NCBI GenBank assembly: GCA_035515515.1
Contig: DATJBC010000311.1
Location: 1-27,939, forward strand
DNA length: 27,939 bases
Direction: 5' to 3'
Origin: DATJBC01 sp035515515
Lineage (GTDB): Bacteria; Actinomycetota; Acidimicrobiia; Acidimicrobiales; UBA8190
Below, piece after piece: positions 23,381 to 27,939 of the stretch. The notes under the pieces were generated by a model. It saw only the letters and a program-made list of their open reading frames with translations, ran no database searches and was not told where the DNA came from. Position 1 is the stretch's first letter. Every line of letters starts with the position of its first letter. A program made the translations under genes and the position numbers.

Positions 23381-23983
23381 CTATCCGGCCGAGCCGGTGG
23401 CGGGGCCCTGCCCCGCCGACGGCTGCTGCACCGGGGCGTTGACGTTGATCAACGGCACGCTGCTGCCGCCCGTCGACGACGCCGACCCCGTCCCCGGCGC
23501 GTTGCCGGTGTTGACGGGGGCGTTGGCGTTGACGAGCGAGCCCGTCGTCGAGGAACCGCCGTCGTCACCGGAGGCTCCGGGCCCGTTGATGGGCGCGTTG
23601 GCGTTGACCAGCGGGCTGGTCGCCGCGCCCGGGGTGCCGCCCCCTCCGGTGCCCGGGACGGTCCCGGTGGGCCCGGAGGGCGTGGGCGTGGTCGGGGTGA
23701 CCTGCGTCCCCCCGGGGGTGCCGTTGGTCGACGCCGATCCACCGGCTCCGGCCGACGACCCGGGGCTCTGGGTCTGGGCCCCGGCACTGCCGCCGGCGCC
23801 CAGCGTGGACCCCGAGCCGACCTGGCTCTGGTTGGGCACGCCCGAGGGCGCCGTCTGGCACTGGCCGAACTGGGCCGCCGACGGGGTGGCGCTGGGCATG
23901 GCCGCAGCCAGTGCCAGCGTCAGTGCGGATGCGCCCGCCGCGACCGCCGCGGTCGCCAGGGCGCGCTTGAACAAGCTGGACAT
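23381..23983 (-). CDS. Secreted low-complexity protein with VNANAPVN repeats
   Basis: A 200-residue exported protein. The signal peptide is about residues 1-37 (KRALATAAVAAGASALTLALAAA). The rest is Gly/Ser/Thr/Pro/Ala-rich. Three copies of the short motif are visible: LVNANAPIN (125-133), LVNANAPVN (150-158) and LINVNAPVQ (178-186), spaced 25 and 28 residues apart. They vaguely recall the beta-forming NVNAPVN segments of chaplin/rodlin-like surface proteins, but no cysteine pairs are present. ATG 23981-23983 has AAGGAG upstream. Probably coats or adheres at the cell surface. Unknown family. Confidence 0.7.
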   Translation of the reverse strand: MSSLFKRALATAAVAAGASALTLALAAAMPSATPSAAQFGQCQTAPSGVPNQSQVGSGSTLGAGGSAGAQTQSPGSSAGAGGSASTNGTPGGTQVTPTTPTPSGPTGTVPGTGGGGTPGAATSPLVNANAPINGPGASGDDGGSSTTGSLVNANAPVNTGNAPGTGSASSTGGSSVPLINVNAPVQQPSAGQGPATGSAG

Positions 23984-24076
23984 GTGGTTCTCCTTCTCGG
24001 TTCGCGTTGTCGTGGTTCGGATGCCAAGGACGCGCGCCGCGGATCGCCGCGTCGCGCCGTCAACCAGACAGGGCGC

Positions 24077-24883
24077 TCAACCGGGAGGGACGTAGCGGAG
24101 TTCGAAGGCGAGCGCGAGCTCGCTCCTGCGCACGAAGACCAGTCCCGCCAGGACGAGCGCCGGCAGCAGCAACGTCGTCGGGGGGAGGGCTTCGAGAGGG
24201 GTGCCGCCGTGGCCGGGGGACAGGCCGTCACCTGTCGCCGTCCCGGCTGGCAACGAGAGCGGATCGGGGACCGGCTGGGGCGCCCGGCGCTCCGGATCCG
24301 GCACCGGCGAGGGCGCCGAGGGGGCGTCCCCCGCCTCGTGCGCCGCGCCGCGCGCGGGCGCAGGCCCGCCCGACGCCAGAGGCGCCCGCGCCGGGTTGAC
24401 GCTCTCCCCGGCGGGGAGCGGTGCCGCCCCGAGGAGCACGGCGCTGAGGCCCGGCGGCGACGGCACCAGCGTGCCCAGCGCGCCGGCCGCGCCGGCCGCG
24501 CCGGGGGCGAGCGTCGCCACCGGACCGGTGGCGGGGACGAGTGCCCGGGCGGCCGCCCGCCGCACGGGCGGGGGCACGGCGTCAGCGCCGCGGCCGACGA
24601 CGGCCTGCACGGCGCCCGGCACCGGACGGGTCACGGGCGCGGCCGCGCCCCGCAGCGACGCCCAGCCCGCGCCGGGCTCCCGCGCCCCCCCGTGCACCAA
24701 AACGGCGGCCGCGCCGGGGGCCGCCGGCGCCGTCGGGGCGGGAGCGGCGGCGGCCGGCCCGGCCAGGGCGGCCGACAGCGCCAGGGCCGCGGCCCCCGCG
24801 CCCGCCAGGGCCAGGAGCCAGAGCGCGGCCCGGCGCACCAGCGGGCGCCGGGCGGGCGTCGCCTCCTCGGGGGCCGGGATCAC
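24077..24883 (-). CDS. Exported protein with C-terminal membrane helix, unknown
   Basis: A 268-residue Ala/Pro/Gly-rich protein. An N-terminal hydrophobic segment (about 18-46, LWLLALAGAGAAALALSAALAGPAAA in outline) acts as signal or anchor. The middle is low-complexity. A second hydrophobic segment (about 236-250, TLLLPALVLAGLVFV) is followed by RRSELALAFELRYVPPG. This resembles an LPxTG-like wall anchor only in overall layout; no LPxTG motif is seen. GTG 24881-24883 is chosen as start. It lies 93 bases before the secreted repeat protein and is probably transcribed with it. Confidence 0.6.
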   Translation of the reverse strand: MIPAPEEATPARRPLVRRAALWLLALAGAGAAALALSAALAGPAAAAPAPTAPAAPGAAAVLVHGGAREPGAGWASLRGAAAPVTRPVPGAVQAVVGRGADAVPPPVRRAAARALVPATGPVATLAPGAAGAAGALGTLVPSPPGLSAVLLGAAPLPAGESVNPARAPLASGGPAPARGAAHEAGDAPSAPSPVPDPERRAPQPVPDPLSLPAGTATGDGLSPGHGGTPLEALPPTTLLLPALVLAGLVFVRRSELALAFELRYVPPG

Positions 24884-24956
24884 GGCCCCTTGTTACCACG
24901 CTTCGTATTGAGTTACCCACTTTACGTGGGAAGTTGTCCCCTCGTGGGTCTGCGCT

Positions 24957-25724
24957 TCAGGGGTGCCAGCAGCCCTCGGCGGCGTCGCCCGACCTGTCCA
25001 CGGGCACCTCGACCCCTTCGAAGTCGGCCAGCGTGCTGATGCGGAACCGCTGGTCGCGGGCGCTGGCCGCGTGCATCTGGCGCTCCCGGGCGGCGTAGTA
25101 GGAGGCGCGGGCGTAGCCGCCGCCGGCGGGGGCGAAGCTGGCCACCAGCACCCGGCGCGGGGCGCCGCTGCGGTTGGCCTCGCTGTAGTGGGGGGCGAGA
25201 CCGTCGATGCACAGGGCGTCGCCGGGGGCCAGCTCGACAGGGGCCCAGTCGAGCCCGGCCACGACCTCGTCGCTCACCACGCCCCCCTCGTCGGTGGGCA
25301 GGACCTCGTCGACCCCCGACGCCAGCCACAGGCACCCCGACGCCGTGGAGCACTCGTCGACGGCCAGGAGGATCGACACCACCCGGGTGGCGCCGGGATA
25401 GGCGGGGAGGTCCTGATGGGGTGCGAAGCCCGCCCCCCCGGGCTGCTTGTAGTTGATCTTGTCCTTGAAGTCCACGACCTCGGTCCCCGCCGCCGCCGCC
25501 GCCAGGGCCGCCAGCGGCCCGTGCACGACCGCCGCGATCCCGGGGTGGCAGGCGGAGACGTTCTCGGTACGGCAGATGGCCGTGCCGCCGGCGGTGCGCT
25601 CGGCGTAGTGGCCCCAGCGGTGGCTCCCCGCCGGCCAGCACTCGATCTCGGCCACCCACCGCTGGAGGGCGGCCAGCTCGTCACCGCCCACCGCGCCGGC
25701 GCGCACGGGGGCGTCGCTGCTCAC
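24957..25724 (-). CDS. PhyH-family 2-oxoglutarate/Fe(II) dioxygenase, PhnY/TmpA-like
   Basis: A 255-residue cytoplasmic enzyme. The iron triad is His103-x-Asp105 (FAPHQDLPAY) and His179 (LAPHYSEANRS); Arg190 follows as the 2-oxoglutarate anchor. The stretch FKDKINYKQPGGAGFAPHQD (about 86-105) is typical of the phytanoyl-CoA-dioxygenase group that includes PhnY and TmpA, which hydroxylate the carbon next to phosphorus in aminophosphonates. The gene directly before it encodes a PhnZ-like HD protein, and in known systems this pair performs hydroxylation followed by C-P cleavage. GTG 25722-25724 overlaps the HD stop by GTGA. The exact substrate is inferred from context. Confidence 0.85.
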   Translation of the reverse strand: MSSDAPVRAGAVGGDELAALQRWVAEIECWPAGSHRWGHYAERTAGGTAICRTENVSACHPGIAAVVHGPLAALAAAAAGTEVVDFKDKINYKQPGGAGFAPHQDLPAYPGATRVVSILLAVDECSTASGCLWLASGVDEVLPTDEGGVVSDEVVAGLDWAPVELAPGDALCIDGLAPHYSEANRSGAPRRVLVASFAPAGGGYARASYYAARERQMHAASARDQRFRISTLADFEGVEVPVDRSGDAAEGCWHP

Positions 25725-26257
25725 ACGGCCTCCGTCGGCCCCGGGCGCGCGCCGCGACCCAGCACCGGCGTCCAGTGGTCGAGGCCGGGCACCTCCCGGC
25801 CCGGCACCTTGGCGTCGTCGTCGGCCCGCCGCAGCGCCAGGGCGTCTCGGGCGTAGGGGGACGAGGCGAAGTGCGCCCGCTGCGCCGGGGTCATGGGGCC
25901 GCCCTGGAGCCCGAGGGTGCGCACGCTGTCGTCCGACAGCCGGGCGCCGTAGGCCGGGTCGGTGCTCACCAGGTAGCGCTTGGCCGGGACGTGGGCGGCC
26001 ACCAGCCCGGCCACCCGGTCGCCGAGCAGCGGGCGCACGGCGGCCGCGCCCCGCGCCCCGTGGGCGGCCTCGGAGCCGAAGCGGTGGCCGATGTCGTGCA
26101 CCAGCCCCGCCACGTGCAGCTCGGCGTCGTCGGGGAACCGGCGCCACAGCTCGAAGGCGCACTGCAGGCCGTGGTCGAGCTCGCTCAGCCCGGGCATCTC
26201 CTCCGAGGGCACGCCGCCCATCGACTCGAGGAGCGACATCAGCTCGGTGAGCGTCAC
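25721..26257 (-). CDS. PhnZ-like HD-domain oxygenase (phosphonate-associated HD family)
   Basis: A 178-residue protein. It follows the phosphonate-degradation-associated HDIG family whose members PhnZ and TmpB are mixed-valent diiron oxygenases that cleave the C-P bond of a 1-hydroxyphosphonate. Ligands: His29, His54-Asp55 (LVHDIGH), His66 (AAHGARG), His89 (AAHVPAKRYL) and Asp146; Lys93 sits four after His89 as PhnZ Lys108 does, and Asp146 is 53 after it as in PhnZ. The signature YGARLSDDSVRTLGLQGGPM and the C-terminal ALRRADDDAKVPG are also kept. However, positions equal to PhnZ Tyr24 and Glu27 are Glu19 and Pro22 here. Start and stop both overlap neighbours by GTGA. C-P cleavage is likely but not proven. 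Confidence 0.85.
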   Translation of the reverse strand: MTLTELMSLLESMGGVPSEEMPGLSELDHGLQCAFELWRRFPDDAELHVAGLVHDIGHRFGSEAAHGARGAAAVRPLLGDRVAGLVAAHVPAKRYLVSTDPAYGARLSDDSVRTLGLQGGPMTPAQRAHFASSPYARDALALRRADDDAKVPGREVPGLDHWTPVLGRGARPGPTEAV

Positions 26258-27687
26258 CGCACGGCCTCCGGGACGCGGCCCACGAGGCCGTCGATCACCA
26301 GGGTGTCGCTCAGCATGCGCTCGGCGTGGCCCGAGCGCCAGGTCAACATGGCCTGCGCCGCCCCCAACACCACGCCGGGATCGTCGATCTCGGTGCGCCA
26401 CGCGGGGTCCGCGTCCAGGTCGAAGCAGCGCCACCCGCCGTCGCCGTACTGCACGTAGGCCGTCGACGCCGAGCGCCGCACCGTCAGGTGCTTGGACTCG
26501 AGGCGCCGATCCCACGGCCAGGTGTGGGGGCCGAAGGGGATGTACTCCCAACGCCAGTCGTACTCCCAGTGGGCCGCCTCGCGCCACCAGGGGGGCTCCT
26601 CGCCGCGCAGGAAGGCCGTGAGGGGCATGCCGTCGCACTGGGCCGGCACGGGCAGCCCCATGGCCTCGCAGATCGTGGGGAAGACGTCCACGTTCTCGGT
26701 GAAGGCGCCCACCACGGTGCCGTGGGCGCCGGGCAGGCGCGGGTCGCGCACGATGGCGGGCACGTGGTAGCTGGACTCGAAGGGCCCTCCCTTGCCCAGC
26801 GTCCCCTGGTCGCCGAGCTGCTCGCCGTGGTCGGCCGTCACCACCACCATGGTGTCGTCCCACATCCCCAAGGCCGCCAGGGCGTCGAGGACCCGGCCGA
26901 GCTGGGCGTCGACGTCGGAGATCATCCCGAAGTACTGCGCCTGCAGGCGGGCCATGGCGGCGGGATCGGCCGGGGCGGGCTCGGCCGCCAGGCGCCCGCA
27001 GAAGGGCGCGGCCCGCGCCGGCGGGGCGAGGGGGGCGGGCGACGCCCCCGGGTCGTAGGCGCTCGCCCACTCCCCCGCCGCCGCGTAGGGGGGATGGGGG
27101 CGCCAGTAGCTGGCGTGCGCGAACCACGGCCCGTCCCGGCGCTCGAGCCAGGCGATGAGGGCGTTCGACAGGTACGCCGAGACGCCGTGCTCGGCGGGCC
27201 GCGCCGGCTCGGTGGCGAGGGCCTCGTCGCCCGAGGCGGGCGCGGCGTAGCCGAGGTCCTCGAGCCAGGCCCGCCACCCGTCCTGCTCGTCGGGGAGGTC
27301 GAGGGCGATGTCGAAGCCCGGGGGGAAGCCCTGGTAGGTGGACAGCCGGCGGTCGCCGGTGCCCGTCGTGGTCCGGGGGTCGGCGGCCTGGTCGCAGTAG
27401 CCGAACACCGCCGGCGCGTACCCCGCCCGCCGGGCGGCGCGGGCCACGTTGTCGAAGCGGTCGTCGAGGGGGGTGCCGTTGCCCACCACGCGGTTGTTCA
27501 GCTGGTAGGTGCCCGTGTACAGGCAGGCCCGGCCGGGGCCGCACGGGGCGGCCTGGCTGTAGTGCCGGGAGAACCGGACCCCTTCGCCCGCCAGGCGGTC
27601 GAGGGTGGGGGTGCGCACCACGGGGTGGCCGGCCACCGACAGGCAGTCGCCGCGCAGCTGGTCGAGCGTGACGAGGAGGACGTTCAC
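26254..27687 (-). CDS. Formylglycine-type sulfatase / phosphonate monoester hydrolase-like enzyme
   Basis: A 477-residue alkaline-phosphatase-superfamily hydrolase. The catalytic residue is Cys49 in CGPGR (CxPxR type), to be oxidised to formylglycine; Arg53 follows. Metal residues are Asp9 (TLDQLRGD) and the DH pair of VVTADHGEQLGD. The segment after the cysteine, YTGTYQLNNRVVGNGTPLDDRFDNVARAARRAGY, in outline matches the phosphonate monoester hydrolase branch rather than classical aryl-sulfatases. That fits the following C-P genes: it may free a phosphonate from an ester. No signal peptide is seen. GTG 27685-27687 is the start; both ends overlap neighbours. A formylglycine-generating enzyme is not in the window. 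A true sulfatase is possible. Confidence 0.82.
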   Translation of the reverse strand: MNVLLVTLDQLRGDCLSVAGHPVVRTPTLDRLAGEGVRFSRHYSQAAPCGPGRACLYTGTYQLNNRVVGNGTPLDDRFDNVARAARRAGYAPAVFGYCDQAADPRTTTGTGDRRLSTYQGFPPGFDIALDLPDEQDGWRAWLEDLGYAAPASGDEALATEPARPAEHGVSAYLSNALIAWLERRDGPWFAHASYWRPHPPYAAAGEWASAYDPGASPAPLAPPARAAPFCGRLAAEPAPADPAAMARLQAQYFGMISDVDAQLGRVLDALAALGMWDDTMVVVTADHGEQLGDQGTLGKGGPFESSYHVPAIVRDPRLPGAHGTVVGAFTENVDVFPTICEAMGLPVPAQCDGMPLTAFLRGEEPPWWREAAHWEYDWRWEYIPFGPHTWPWDRRLESKHLTVRRSASTAYVQYGDGGWRCFDLDADPAWRTEIDDPGVVLGAAQAMLTWRSGHAERMLSDTLVIDGLVGRVPEAVR

Positions 27688-27939
27688 GCGCCGACGGCGG
27701 CCACCGGGCGCGCCACGGGGCCGGCGGGGGCGGCGGCGCCCGCCTCCGCACGGGCGGCGGCCTCGCGCTCGGCCCGGTGCTGGGTCGCCCACCCCGGGCC
27801 CCGCACGACGTAGGAGAGGCGCTCGCGCCAGCTGGTGGAGGAGGCCACGTCGCGCACCATCGCCGCGTACTCGTGGGTGGCGATGCGGCCCAGGTTGAAG
27901 GTGTTGATGTTCTTGGTCAGCCCGTAGACCACGCGCTCT
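27684..27939 (-). CDS. C-terminus of a sterol-desaturase/fatty-acid-hydroxylase family protein (partial)
   Basis: Only the last 84 codons are in the window; the start lies beyond the right edge. The visible ERVVYGLTKNINTFNLG and HEYAAMVRDVASSTSWRERLSYVVRGPGW follow the end of membrane-bound sterol desaturase / fatty-acid hydroxylase proteins, which close with VYGLT-P-LNTFNP, H-Y--L-RD and a W--R-----PPGW segment. The extreme C-terminus (residues after GPGW) is Ala/Arg/Pro-rich. The His-box catalytic core is outside the window, so activity cannot be judged. Its TGA at 27684-27686 overlaps the start of the sulfatase gene, making it the first known gene of the four-gene chain. Confidence 0.7.
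   Translation of the reverse strand, partial: ERVVYGLTKNINTFNLGRIATHEYAAMVRDVASSTSWRERLSYVVRGPGWATQHRAEREAAARAEAGAAAPAGPVARPVAAVGA

Noticed and set aside
21896..25039. 1047-residue plus-strand open frame
   Set aside because: It runs antisense to four supported minus-strand genes and is Arg/Gly/Pro-rich without domain structure.
27684..27932. Reading the last partial gene as a second PhyH dioxygenase
   Set aside because: The residues follow the C-terminus of sterol desaturases (VYGLT, W-R-R, GPGW) and no HxD motif is present.

Overview
This is a very GC-rich stretch of a high-GC Gram-positive (actinobacterial) chromosome. GTG starts and 4-base GTGA stop/start overlaps are common. The left end carries a mec+/cysO/cysM - murI - Rv1339-like - rph gene order close to that of Mycobacterium tuberculosis Rv1334-Rv1340. 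The genes themselves are clearly not mycobacterial, and the overall style (SmpB/tmRNA, mycothiol-type isomerase family, many Pro/Gly-rich secreted proteins) fits an uncultivated-type actinobacterium such as Acidimicrobiia. That lineage guess is inference.

Region 1 (1-5170, all minus strand) is a housekeeping block. It runs Mec+ protease, CysO sulfur carrier and CysM synthase (cysteine from O-phosphoserine), then a heme-less bacterioferritin-like protein, a small unknown, glutamate racemase, a metallo-beta-lactamase phosphodiesterase-like protein, and RNase PH cut by the window edge. Divergent from it are smpB and ssrA (tmRNA), the trans-translation pair.

Region 2 (about 6240-10800) looks like an eroded accessory island at the 3' end of ssrA. 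Three diverged copies of an ssrA-tail repeat (about 6238, 8017, 9873) frame a TIM-barrel glycosidase-like gene, a noncoding stretch with a possible transposase scrap and a LacI-type palindrome, and an MFS exporter. A VOC protein and an ankyrin-repeat remnant follow. No integrase was seen.

Region 3 (11022-14501, plus) is a compact tetR - diiron/SCP2 fusion - MFS operon with a perfect TetR-type palindrome in front. Region 4 (14655-18104) holds a two-domain VOC protein, two exported or surface proteins, an ABM-like protein, a GNAT acetyltransferase and a small membrane protein.

Region 5 (18101-21142, minus) is a four-gene operon made of a small unknown followed by three different double-domain YbjQ-like proteins, six domains in all. 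Region 6 (21219-24883, minus) has a maleylpyruvate-isomerase-family protein and three envelope proteins rich in Gly, Pro, Ala and Ser.

Region 7 (24957-27939, minus) is the most attractive candidate system: a sterol-desaturase-family C-terminus, a formylglycine-type sulfatase/phosphonate-monoester-hydrolase, a PhnZ-like HD oxygenase and a PhnY/TmpA-like 2-oxoglutarate dioxygenase. All are chained by 4-base overlaps. It reads as an oxidative C-P bond (phosphonate) catabolism module, but the amine-recognition residues of PhnZ are replaced, which suggests a different substrate.
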